From: Thecaphora thlaspeos
Lineage: Eukaryota; Basidiomycota; Ustilaginomycetes; Urocystidales; Glomosporiaceae
DNA: 64,000 nt
Direction of reading: 5' to 3'
Assembly: GCA_900291925.1 (NCBI GenBank)
Contig: UWYS01000002.1
Location: 620,001-684,000 of the forward strand
Shown here: in pieces, positions 31,221 through 46,000 of the stretch
Numbering within the stretch: position 1 is the stretch's first letter
Layout: each line of letters starts with the position of its first letter
Notes under the pieces: generated by a model
Told to the model about the DNA's origin: nothing
Database searches by the model: none
Seen by the model: only the letters and a program-made list of their open reading frames with translations
Program-made: the position numbers and the translations under genes

Positions 31221-34200
31221 ATGGACGGCTACGACTCCGAGATCGGAGAGGTGCGCTCTGCCGACAGCCCGTGCAGGAAGGGAGCCGAACGTTGCGGCAT
31301 CCAGCAGATGCCTCTCGAGATCCTGCTCAACATCTGTTGCTTGCTGAGCGAACACGATCTGGCGAGCTTTGCATGTCTTTGCAAGAGCTTCCATAGTGAG
31401 TGATCCGTATAGGGGCATCTCCTCAGCCGCCTGACCCAAGAGAGAACCACATAATCCGTTCGCAAGCCTGAGATGCTGACGTTTTTCGTTCGTCCTCTAC
31501 TTGCTGCTGACACCCCACCTACGCCACCGACCAGCGATCTCAAAGGACCCCTTCTGCGTCGCCGCCTACTTCCTCCGCAATCACCACCCCCACTCGATCT
31601 ACCACGCCATCTGTTTCCCCCGCACCTTCACCGTCGAGGTTTTCGAACATCTGATCAAAGCCGGCGCGCTGCTGTCGCGCAACCTCGTCCAGGAGCTGGG
31701 ACGGTCGCGCTTCGGCGAGAGTAGCGGCTCGCAAGACCGTTCCTACCTCAACCACAGCCGCACATCTTCGAGCTGGGGCAGCACCATCCCGTTCGAGTCC
31801 TGCATGGCCGTGCTGAAGAAGGGCGGAGAGCAAGTAGGTCTAGCTACGCGACGGCGCGATCGCTGAGCAAGCGGAAGGTGGCTGTGTCAGCCGTAATGAC
31901 ACCGTGGGCAACCTTTTCACTCCGTCCTTGCCTCTTCCGTGATCATCCTGCTCCGAACTTTGCCTCGATTTGGCCGGGCCAAGTATGGCAACGATATCCA
32001 GTTCACCCAGGCTCAGTCGGACGAAAACGTTCTGCAGAACTACTCCACTTTAGGTCTCCAGCTTGCCTGGACGAGCGGAGCGCCCATGATGGTCTGCGAC
32101 ATGTTCGGCAAGGGACGCTACCTTCCCCTTCCAGACAACAGGGGCAACGGAAGCATGACTGCTATCTCAAATGCCGTTGCGAGGTGGCCCGAGCTCGTCC
32201 CTCTGGCTCTGAAGAACGGCTGGACGCTCTCGACCGAGGAGGGAAGGACCGCCGTGCGTCAGGTCTTGCTGGGCGAGACGGAAAGCACCGACCGCAAGTT
32301 CTCGGCCAAGATTCTCGACAAGCTCGGACAGCTCTGCAAGCATTCGGAGCACTTCGGTATCAGCGTTAAGCTCGCTTCCGAGGTAATTAACAGCACGCTC
32401 GACGAGACGTACCGGTGGAGCAGTACCCGCCTTCTCACGGACGCCAGCAGCTTCCGAAATCAGGCCTACGTCCCACACGGCTATGAGTCCCTCCTGAGGC
32501 TGTACCGGGCCGGTCAGCTGAGCTTCGAGCTGAGCAGCGTCGTCGAGGCGACAATGGAGAAGGTATGGCAGCGTGGGTGGCGCTCCGGCTCGTTCAAGGT
32601 CCTCCAAAAAATCGCGTTCGACTTCCCCGGCCTTGGTGAGACTATGGCGACGCCGCTGCTCCAGTCGCTGTGCCACTACGTCCGAGAATTTGGCAAGCCG
32701 TCGGCCGACGTCGATGTGATGAGGGAGCTGGACTGCGTCTACGTGACTGAGGCGACCATCTCCAACACGCTGCTTGCCAAGACCATAACCGACGCCACTT
32801 TTATCTTCGAGATTGCCGAGGCCAAGCTCGGCTCGCACTTTGACTGGCAGGTCCTCGTCCGCGACCTTCTCCCGGAGCTGCTCTGCCAGCCATTTAGGAG
32901 CGGCAAGATCCTGACATCGCTCAACGCTGAGCTGCCCAACTTCGCTGCGATGCTTGAGGATGTCCTGATGGTTCAAGGTGAGCTCCGCCTGAACCATTAT
33001 TGCACTCAACCCTAATGCGACCCGATAAGCCGTCACTGACTGACCCACCAAAGTATCCTTCTCACAATCTGTCCCAACGGCCCGTTCTTCAACGCAACGG
33101 ACGGAACTCGAGACAGACTTTCGCATCCCGGAGCTGCCGAAGCCGTCCGCTTACCCTCACTTGTGCAGCCACCTCTTCAGGCTCGGCAAGTGCGACCTGC
33201 CGCGTTCGAAAAATCACACGTCTGGCGACAAGGCGGGCGTCCACAGCATCGTCTCGTTTGAAAGCTGCGGACTGCGAAGCGCCTACTCATACAGCTACAG
33301 CCGTCGCCAACAGGTCGAGCACGTGTACGATGGCTACTTTTTCAACTTCTGGAAGCTCAATGGCCGCGTGCCCCCCGGAAGCGCCGACAAGGATCCCAGC
33401 AAGCTGGAAAGCGTGGTTAGAATATCAGAGACCGGCACACCGCTCTTCGATCTGGCGCCGATCGGAGACCCCGGCATCGAAGACGGCATGAAGGAGCTGA
33501 CCGCGCAGTTCTCTAAAATATCGTATCCCAGCCACCAAGGCGAGTGGGGCGTCCGATTCGACGTCGAGCAGACCGCTTACGGCTTGCCTTACACGATCAG
33601 AAACATGCTGTCGCTTGACTGCATCGGCATCCTCGGCCCCGCCTCGCCGGCATCGAGCCTCATCCTCTCGCACTCCCTCATCAATAGTCATTCGCGTGAC
33701 GACTACCTTCTCGAATCGCTCGTCACCGAGATGATGCCCTATAGCTTCGACCTAGGCCACTGGAAGCTGCTCGCGTGGCTGGGAAAGGCGCCACCGCGCG
33801 TAATGGTCGAATGCATCGCATTTGGGGCGCCTTTTTCCCTCGACGGCTCTTTAGAAGAGGTAGACGGCTTCGTCTTTTGAGTCCCTCCTGACCGTGTACC
33901 AATTCACTCTTTGCTTCGCGGCCCGCTGACCCTTCGCTCCTTGCCTACGGCTGACATTGCAGGAACCGGAGCAAGACACCTACGTGACGAGCGCCGAGCG
34001 CCAGGCCACCAACAGAGAAAAGGCAATGGCCCTCGAGTGCGCTGAGCTCAGCGAATGCAGTGAGACAGCGCCCGTCTGGACGGGGGTTTCCAAGGCCAAA
34101 CATTGCACGGCGAGTTCGACGAAGCTAATTCGTGTCCTGTCGGATTGTCCGATGTCTCCAATGTCCCCCCAGCGGATTCAAACGATGTGACGCCAAGATT

Positions 34201-35065
34201 CAACGCTAGCCGCGATCGAAGGAAGCAGGGAGCCGATTTGGCAAAAGTTTCGACGGAGGCGATGAACTGGAATGCACCTTTTATGGGGAGTAAGTTTCAA
34301 ACCCCGAGTACCTTGAAGTCGGACGACTGCATTGAGGTGTACGTCGGCTTTCACAACGTGAGTCATGTCCCTGCTGTGGCTTAAGAGCGGAATGTCATCG
34401 TACTCGTCAGAAATGAAAGCTTGACCATCACACCATGCTTCGTGTCTCTATTCTCGGTCCCCGCCCTTCGACAGATCAGGATCTTTCTCAACGAGAAAGA
34501 GTGCAGGCGCCGCGTCCAGAGCATCGCCCTGTGGATCGCGCACATCGAGGGCCTTCTCAACCTTGCCAGGAAGCTGTTTACGCTCGAAAAGTACGTCGCT
34601 CGGAAGCTCAAGCACCCTTTGGATGTCATCGTCAAAACCGACTTCGTCAAGACTCTAGAGCGTAGGGCGTCGAGCAGCAGCTTGCGCGTGCTCAACCAGA
34701 CGCGTGATGATCTCGAGCGCGCGATCGCCACATTCGAGGAGCGCGCTCTGGCCAGGCGTGTCGACGCCGAAGGCCACGCGGCGGAAATCGAGATGGAGCT
34801 CGAAGATCTGAAAAAGGACTCTACGGCCAGCGGCGAGGCGCTGCCCAGCGACCCTTATTCGCGACCGCCGAAGCGTGGATGCGTTCGCGAGATCAAGACA
34901 CGTAGGAAGTCCAAGAGGGCCAGAAGGGCCGCGGACGACAAATACGAAGACAACGCCGACGACGACTTCGATCCCGCCTCTCCCGGCGTCAACAACGACG
35001 ATGAGATGGATGATGCTGAGCTGTGCGAGGATGACAAGGAGGGCGAGTCCAGCGACGCCGACTAA
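31221..35065 (+). CDS. F-box protein B, downstream copy of the tandem paralogous pair (family unrecognised)
   Basis: Predicted exons 31221-31395, 31535-31833, 31984-32977, 33117-33859, 33963-34059, 34173-34357 and 34475-35065 encode 1027 aa. The F-box is at about residues 27-58 (IQQMPLEILLNICCLL, FACLCKSFH). The body aligns with copy A throughout: YFLRNHHPHSIYHAICFP, SFKVLQKIAFDFPGLGETM, LCQPFRSG, FWKLNGR, ASPASSLILSHSLIN, FDLGHWKLLAWLG, then LLNLARKLFTLEKY, a basic cluster (KRGCVREIKTRRKSKR) and an acidic tail ending EGESSDAD. Five introns share position and phase with copy A. A sixth (33860-33962) is unique to B and is required because the frame otherwise stops at 33880. The N-terminus before the F-box is shorter than in A and unrelated. 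No signal peptide or membrane segment is present, so a cytosolic or nuclear role is inferred. Confidence 0.82.
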
Positions 35066-35508
35066 AGCGGCAAGAAGAAGGGATAGCAGCCCGAGGGCTA
35101 GAAGACGAGGGGCGTCGGGCCTGAGGCACAATGCAGCTCCAAAGAGGAAGACAGAGCTCATGTTGACCCGGACGACACGGAGAAGTCGAGTCACGAGTGA
35201 CGAGGAGGTGGAGGAGGAAGAGAAGAGAGAGGAGGGCGAGAGAGAGGACGACGACGGAGCCAGCAGTGTCTTAAGTACCGTCGAGCGAAAGGCTTGCCTC
35301 CCAAACAGGCCTCAGATAATATGCAAACAGCTCAAAGGTTACAGCGACGCCAACAGCCGCAGCAAGGCAGCGTCAAACAAATCTTCGCATCCAACGTACC
35401 TCGTCAATCACGGGCTCGAGCGTGACAGCTCATCAGCAAACACAAAAGGTTCACGTAGCGCCCTTCTATCGAGCACAACAAGCAAACACCCTCCTCATGG
35501 CACATGCA

Positions 35509-35543
<35 letters not shown>

Positions 35544-36098
35544 CCACACCCGATTCAACTCGCCTCTGCCTGTTCCCGTATTCATCGTTTTAGTCATTCG
35601 GCTTCCCTTGTCCTCTAGCGACCCCCGCACAAGCAGCCGCTCCCACACGCAGGCACAAACACTGTTCGGACCATCCTCCCTGTACCCACGCGGCGGGAAA
35701 CGGTCTGACCAAGTTGGTTTTTCATATCCCGTTGCAACAACATCTTCGATCTGTGCGATGCGTCTGGCGAGCCGTAATTGGTACAAATTACGAGCCAGGC
35801 TCTGAGAAGCGACGGCGTTACAAGGTTGCGACATCCTTTTGGGGCACGCAGCGACTCGCGTCTTCACCTTCCGACGCACGCTGTCGACGGGGCAGATCGA
35901 AGGATTTTAAATGAATGAATTGGAATCGGCAAAGGAGCGAAATGTACGACGAAACGACGGTGTATGCTAGGGTGCGGGCCGGGTATGAGGTGCGAAAGGA
36001 GCAATACAAAGGCAATGTGTAGGAGAGTCGAAGACGAAAGGGGTGACGTGTCTCTTGGGTTGCGAGCGGTCTCGTGATGATACGGGAAAGGTCGACGG
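35066..36098. other. Convergent intergenic region with CA repeat
   Basis: 1.03 kb between the stop of F-box gene B and the stop of the 281-aa gene on the other strand. It holds a perfect CA tract at 35511-35541. The first 550 bases are open in one plus-strand frame but are a continuation of charged low-complexity codons; I do not call a gene. Confidence 0.5.
35511..35541. repeat. (CA)n microsatellite
   Basis: About 15 uninterrupted CA units in the 3' flank of F-box gene B. Confidence 0.9.
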
Positions 36099-37012
36099 TC
36101 AGTCTACCAAGCCCTGCTGCCTGATAGCGTCTACCCTCCTCCTCTCCTCAGTTTCGCCCTGGTGCTGCTCGTGCTCGACCTTCTTCTGCTTCTTGGAACA
36201 AGGGCTTGCCGTTCCGCGTCCTCGTCCACCTCCGCCAAAGAAATCGTCCATAACGTCGGTGAGTTCCTGTGGCGTACAGTGTGGCTTCGGATCCATCTTG
36301 CTGTCGTAGATGTCCACGCCAATCGCTGCCCAGGTTCGCTGCAACTCTACCTCGCGGTAGCTCGGAGGAGACGATGGAGGCGTGAGAAGGCCATTGGAGG
36401 GCGAAGGGGCCTTTTCGATGGATTTAGGAGAGAGGGAGAAGGGGATGGCTTTTTGGAAAGCGTGAAAGCGAATGGAAGGTTTCTTCATCGGTGCCTTTGG
36501 GAGAGTGGGGTTGGGGAGGCCAAGAGGAGATCGGACGGGCGTGAAGGGCGTGCCGATCGAGCCATCGACGTTCTATGGGACGGTAGCAGAAGCATGAAGA
36601 AAAGGGGAAAAAAGCCGAGAGCGTCAGTCTGGCTGCTCACCATCGACGCATCGAGGCGTCTCTCCATCGCCAACACGTCGATACCAACCTCTTCGTCGCC
36701 GTTGTGCATGGTGTGGTGCTTTGCGAAGCCAAAGCGCGTCGAGAGCTTCTTTGCCAGCGTGGGCCGTTTCTTTGTGGCGCTAGGAGCGGGCTGGAGCGCG
36801 AGCGGCGCGACGGCGACGCTGTCCTGCTGCTGGCAAGGTCGAGGCTTGGCGTTCATAAGGCTGCAGTCGCGCAGCCGGTTGAGATCGTATCGGCTCAGCT
36901 CGACGGTGGCCGAGGAGATCGAGACCTCCCCAGCTTGGACAACGAGGTCCGAAGCGGAGCCGTGCGGCTCCACGGTGGCCTGGTGGTGAACGGTCGGGGC
37001 GACGAGGCTCAT
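36099..37012 (-). CDS. Hypothetical protein, 281 aa, two exons
   Basis: Exons 37012-36641 and 36572-36099 (intron GTGAGC...CATAG, 68 nt, phase 0) encode 281 aa. No family is recognised. The N-terminal half is mixed and includes a basic patch (ATKKRPTLAKKLSTRFGF). The second exon opens with NVDGSIGTPFTPVRSPLGLP and continues with TPPSSPPSYREVELQ, so there are several SP/TP dipeptides that could be proline-directed phosphosites. An ordered-looking segment (TWAAIGVDIYDSKMDPKPHCTP then ELTDVMDDFFGG) precedes a lysine-rich end. The start at 37012 is the first ATG in frame. It is divergent from ARP3 and has a TATA-like element about 140 bp upstream. Confidence 0.7.
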
Positions 37013-38117
37013 CTTGTCGTCGAAATAGGTCAAGGTGCGGGATGTATTGGGAAGAGCTGCAGGGCGTGGTCGAAAGTAGAAGGAGGTGGCCTTGACGAGG
37101 GATGGTTGAAGGGTGAGGGGATGACGAAAGAGGTTCAAGAGCCTTTACCATTTATAGACGACCGTGGATCGCGGCGACGCCGCTGGAGGCGAAAGGGGGT
37201 CCCTGGGACGATGCATTGGATCGACGGGGTCCGCGAGACACAAACAACAGAGCAGAGCGTTGCGTAGCGGCGACCTGTCAAAGATGTCGTCCAAGAGACG
37301 TTTGGAACATGGATTAGCTTGCCGAAGTGTCGTGGGGTGGGGTTTCGGGCCAGGGTCCGAGCGAGGGTGCGGAGAGCAGCGGCGGCGGATGCGTGGCGAG
37401 GCGAGCGCGTGGCTGAGCAGCGCCGGGATGCGTCGCGTCGGGCCTGTCATCGATCTCGGTGCTCATCCATCACCTCCGTTGTCAACTCTGCCGCACTCCA
37501 AGCAGGTCCGAGCTCTTCCGCACCCTAAGCTTCTTTCCTGGCCGCTTGCGGGGCCTCGCTTCGGCCCCTGTGATTTGATTAGCTCGCTGATGGATCTGAT
37601 GGATGGTGGGCGGGAAGGAGTCGTACAACTTCCCTTTGTTCCCTTTCCCTTTTCCCTCTGTTGGCGTGGGCGGAGCAGGGAGGTTGAAAAGGATGCCCTC
37701 AGTCAAGGGGAGGCGAAGGGGCAGCATGGCGGGACGGCAATCGGGCATCACTGGAAAGATAAGGCGCGGCGGCCGATCGGCTCGAGGCATCGGAGCCGAC
37801 GCGCCCGCGCCGCCTGCCTCTGTGGGCCATGCGCACGGGTCATCCGGCCGGCCTCGAAATCGGCGCTTCCGTCGACGTCGACATCGTCTGCTGCCGCCAG
37901 CACCCGCGCCCTCCACCTCCGCACACCCGCCTCGTCTCTTCTACACCACCTGCTCCGTCCCTCACCATCACCATCACCATCCAGTCGGCCAGTCAACCAT
38001 CCAGTCAGCCGCACCGTGCCCGCGCTCGTTTGTAGGCCATCCACTTCGGCTCGTCCATCCCCAACACCCCATCGTCGCATCCGCCAGCGCACCAGCGGTC
38101 ACTCCCTTTGGCCCACC
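37013..38117. promoter_or_regulatory. Divergent intergenic region, 281-aa gene / ARP3
   Basis: 1.1 kb between divergent starts. An open frame runs into ARP3 from 37164, but its composition is not protein-like and ARP3 has a clear own start, so it is taken as 5' UTR. A CCATCA-type short repeat lies near 37962-37985. Confidence 0.5.
37150..37156 (-). promoter_or_regulatory. Candidate TATA box for the 281-aa gene
   Basis: The minus strand reads TATAAAT about 140 bp upstream of the ATG at 37012. It is one of the few TATA-like strings in this GC-rich window; its spacing is compatible with a roughly 100-nt 5' UTR. It is unsupported beyond sequence. Confidence 0.3.
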
Positions 38118-39913
38118 ATGTCTCGCTCCAACGTCATCGTTCTCGACAATGGTACCGGCTATACAAAGATGGGCTTCGCCGGTAACTCCGATCCATCCTT
38201 TGTCTTCCCCACCGCCATCGCCACCCGCACCTCCTCCACCGGCGGAGCGGCATCCGGCGCTTCCCGCCCCAACGTGCCCTCCAAGCCAGGAGGACTATCG
38301 TTTAGCTCCAACCTCGCTTCGAAGCGCGGCATCGAAGACCTCGACTTCTACATTGGCGACGAGGCCTACGAAAATGCAAAGACCTACCAGGTCGACCAGC
38401 CCATCAAGCACGGCCTCATCGAGAATTGGGACCACATGGAGCGCTTCTGGGAGCAGTGCATCTTCAAGTACCTCCGCGCAGAGCCAGAGGACCACTACTT
38501 TATGCTCGTGAGTTGGCAGCGAGGCTCTTTGCTGACGATGTATGCTACCAATCACACGCTGAACTGTATGCTTCGCTTCCACCGCCAGACCGAGCCGCCG
38601 CTCAACCCGCCAGAGAACCGCGAAAACACGGCCGAAATCATGTTTGAGTCGTTCAACATCAAGGGCCTCTACATTGCCGTCCAGGCCGTCCTGGCGCTAG
38701 CGGCCAGCTGGACTAGCAACAAGGTCACCGACCGCACCCTCACCGGCACTGTCATCGACAGCGGTGACGGCGTCACCCACGTCATCCCCGTCGCAGAGGG
38801 CTACGTCATCGGCAGCGCCATCAAGCATATCCCCATCGCCGGTCGCGACATTACCTACTTTGTCCAGCAGCTGCTCAGGGAGCGCGGCGAGGCCGCAAAC
38901 ATCCCGCCAGAGGACAGCCGGCGCGTCGCCGAAAAGATCAAGGAGGACTACTCGTACGTCTGCCAGGACATTGTCCGCGAGTTCCGCCGATACGACGAGG
39001 ATCCCTACAAGTACTTTGAGCGGTTTGAGGGCGAGCACACCACGACGGGAAGGGTGAGTGCGAGCGCGGATAAGGAGCCGAGGGAGCAGGCCAAGCTCAG
39101 GACGCCAGGCGCTACAGACTGACCTTTGGTCCTCGTCCGCATGCCACGCCTTCGACCCTCGGACCAGAAATATTCGGTCGACGTCGGATACGAGCGCTTC
39201 CTGGCTCCCGAGATCTTCTTCAACCCCGAGATTGCCTCGTCCGACTTCCTCACGCCGCTGCCCGAGGTGGTAGACAATGTGATCCAGCAGAGTCCGATCG
39301 ACGTGCGTCGAGGTCTCTACAAGGTGAGTGCCGCGAGCCTGGTGCCGGGTGAATGTTTCGCCTCATCGGACGCGATCATAGCTGACAGCCAATCGCTCGT
39401 TCTGCCGCCCTTGTCCACGCCCTGCAGAACATTGTCCTCTCTGGAGGCTCGACCATGTTCCAGCACTTTGGCCAGCGTCTCAAGAAGGACCTGCGATCCA
39501 TCGTCGACCAGAGGCTTGCTGCCTCTGAGCTGGCGAGCGGAAGCCACATGCGCAGCTCCGGCATGGACGTCAGTGAGTGTGATTCGGTGGCAGGCTTGCA
39601 GGAGTCGCTGAGTCGAAAGGTGGCTGACCGTGCCCAATGCTTCTTTTCTCGCCAGACGTCATCTCGCACAAGATGCAGCGGTACGCGGTGTGGTACGGCG
39701 GATCGTTGCTCGGCTCGCTACCAGACTTTTACTCGTATTGCTACAACAAGCAGGACTACGAGGAGCACGGCCCCAGCATCGTCAGTAGCGGCGGCAAGCC
39801 GGTCCGTGGATCCTGTCTGCACGGAGATTTCGTTACTGACCATGAGATTGATGTTCCGCTTCCTCGTTGCGACGAAACAGGTGCGAAAGTTCAGCGTCTT
39901 TGGAGGCGTTTAA
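38118..39913 (+). CDS. ARP3: Actin-related protein 3, Arp2/3 complex subunit
   Basis: Six exons (38118-38507, 38589-39053, 39168-39323, 39428-39572, 39656-39780, 39881-39913) encode 437 aa, in the Arp3 range. With Arp2 it nucleates branched actin for endocytic patches. Recognisable parts are [124 protein letters not shown] and the C-terminus [11 protein letters not shown] 25-residue Ser/Gly/Ala-rich insertion (about 38-65) follows the first ATP-binding segment. The last exon is only 33 nt and needs the weaker donor GTCAGT at 39781; no other joining gives the conserved end. The ATG sits in GCCCACCATG. It is divergent from the 281-aa gene. Confidence 0.95.
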
Positions 39914-43027
<3,114 letters not shown>

Positions 43028-46000
43028 ATGGCGGCAATCTCTGCGCGATCTCCTAGGGACGGCCCGGACGGGGTCGTGGCACACGCTGCAGTAGCAGACG
43101 GTGCATCTTCCAACTCGCATGCATTTGCCTCCCGCGCCGGCGGCGGCTCGATCAGCCGGTCAGCTTCCTCCGCCTCAGTGCCGGGTCCGCTCTCGCTGGC
43201 CGAGGTCCTCGCGCGAGCCGACAACGACTACGCGACCGCCCTCGACGCAGTGCTCGCCGAGCGTAACAAGCTCGCCCTCGATGCGTCCAAGCTCAACTCG
43301 GAAAACGTCAGGATCTGGAATCTGATGGGTCGGATCAGGAAAGAGAACGAGACGATGAAGGCCAAGGTGCTCGAGCTCGAGCGCGGATCATCGGCCGGAT
43401 CGGTCAGCAGGGGCTCGCCGCTCGCCCCCGCTGCCGTCATCTCGCCAGCATCGCCGGCCTCGATGCGGCGCCGACTACCGGGAACGTGGGAGTCGGAGCG
43501 GGCTGGTAGCCCCCTACTGTCGTCGAGAGGGCTAAGATCGCCCTCTGCTCAACCGGAGCAGATGGACGGCAGGACCAACGTCGGAACCGGCCTGGTATCG
43601 AGCTCGATCTCCGAACAAGGCCTGACCCAACAGGAGCAAAACGGTAGGGCCGAGGCAACGAATGGTCCGACCAGCACCCCGTGCGCGGCCAACTCCCGGG
43701 ATCTGCACGACAGCCCTGCTGCGACCTACGAGCACAGCGCCGTGCCATCTCCCGTCTCGCCCACGCAACAACCGTCGATCATCCAGCAGCGCGCTGCGGC
43801 GGCTGCCAAGGCGCAGTCTCTAGCCCGCGTCCTGCACGGCAACAACGGCGACTCGATGGGCAGCGGAGAGAGCGGAGATTTTGAGGCGGTGGATCGCAGC
43901 TCAGTGTCGGGCACCGACGAGGGCTCGGTCGGCCCGTTGACGCACACGCCTGATCCCGCCCCATCGAGCGCTGAAAACGCCAGATCGACCTTTGAGCAGC
44001 AGCAGCAGGCGCAGACGCAAAGCTTGCGCAACGCCGATGCATCGAGCCGCGGACCCCTGTCTCCGAGCCGCTCGTTCTCGCAAACGAGCGCTTCGGCCAT
44101 GTCGAGCGCTCCGGAGCGGCGGTCCTTTGCGGCAAGGGCGATGACGGACGATAGCAGGACATTGGGAAGCCCGCGGTCCCTGCGAGGGAAAGGGAGCGGT
44201 CGGAAGCTTGTCCTCTCGCCGCGACTGGATGCTTTGCTTCTGCGGGTTGTCGGCCTCAAGATCATCGCTACCAACTACAAGCTGGCGGACCGGGGCAAGG
44301 AGTCCATCTCCTTTTTCATCACCATCGAGATCCTCCAGCCGCCGGCTGCCTGGGCCAATGCTCCCTCTTCCGAAGCAACTCCGCCGTCGTTTTGGACGCT
44401 CGAGAAGAACTACAGCGACATCCTGGGCCTGGACGCCCGCCTTCGCCAGAAGTACGGCAAGAAGACTGCGCAGCGGCTCGCACCCCTGCCCGATAAGAGC
44501 CTCTTTAAGGACCACGCGCCCGCCAAGGTCGACCAGAGGAAGGCGCTTCTGGAGATCTTCCTGCAGGCTTTGCTCGTCCTAGAGCTCCCCGACAAGGACG
44601 ATGTCTGCACCTTTCTCTGCACCGACGTGGTTCCGGACCGTGTCAAGGATACGCTCTCGACCAGCAAGGAGGGCTTCCTGACCAAGAAGGGGCAGAACCT
44701 CGGGAGATGGGTCACGCGCTTCTATGTCCTACACCATTCGATCCTGAACTACTACGAGACAGTAAGTGCTGCCCTCGGTGCTTTCGGGTTCAAGTTCTCA
44801 TCGACGGCGCTGACGGGCCTCTCACCTCTTCTACGTCCTTCTTCTTCCGCTGTCTTCAGCGCGGCGGCGGCCAGATCGGCTCGATCAACATCAAGGATGC
44901 CCAGATCGGCCGGCAGCAGAAGACGTCCGCTGCGGGCGAGTCGGACGAGAACTCGTACAGGCACGCCTTTTTGATCCTCGAGAAGAGGCCGGCCAGCAAC
45001 AACGAACCTCCCCATATTGCGCGCCACGTATTGTGCGCCGAGAGCGAAGACGAGAGGGACGAGTGGGTCGACGTGCTGGTCCGGGCGATTGCAGAGATGG
45101 AAGCTGTCGCCAACGGGGACAGTGCGAAGCTATCGTCGCAGCCAAGCTCTGCCGGTCTCTCCGGCCAGGCGGGCGGTGGCAGCGGCGTGCGCGATCCCAT
45201 GTCACCAAGGGAGCGTCATGAGGGCGGTGCTAACTCTAGCAACGCTCCCTCCAGCTCACAGGACTCGGCAACCTACGCCCAGTCTCGGCGGAGCGAACAG
45301 GATGCGCAGCCCTTCAGCCAGCACAACGCCGGGCACAGCGTAGACCAAACCCGCGTGTCGACCTCGAGGAAGGATCTCGGCGGACTTGCCGACGGCGGCT
45401 ACGGCGTCGCCGCCGCTGCTGCCAGCCCTGCCATTCCCGCAACCGGCCATGGTCCGCACGGCCTGTCCGTCAACCCGTCGCTGCCCTCGTCGGCATCGGG
45501 GCGCAACCTCGGCGAGCCACGAAGCCCGGTGACCCGCAACGGCTTTGGCCGGGTGAGTCAGGACGTGCCCGGATCGCCTGGCGCCAGGCCCGACAGTCTG
45601 CCGCGCAACAAACCCTCCATCAGCGGGCCGATGAACGGTGCCCCGATTCCGACCGGATACAAGTTCGGAGCCAAGGACGAGGCGAGCTCCGTCTCGCAGG
45701 AGGGCAAGAAGGATGACAAGAAGCGCTTCTGGCAGGGCTTCCGTGGGTTCGGACACAATGACAAGAACGCGCCTCGGGAGCCTCGGCCCGTCTTTGGCGT
45801 CCCGTTGGCCGAGTCAATCGCGATCTCGAGCATCCACGAAGGCCTCGAGCTGCCATCGGTCGTGTACCGGTGCATCGAATACCTCGAGAAGACGAACGCA
45901 TCGATGGAGGAGGGCATCTACCGGCTGAGTGGAAGCTCAGCCGTCATCAAGACGCTCAAAGATCGCTTCAACGCCGAGGGTGACGTTGATCTGCTGACCG

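Noticed and set aside
37164..38117. N-terminal extension of ARP3 by 318 codons
   Set aside because: ARP3 has a strong CCACCATG start followed directly by the conserved [12 protein letters not shown]; the extension is Arg/Ser/Pro low complexity.
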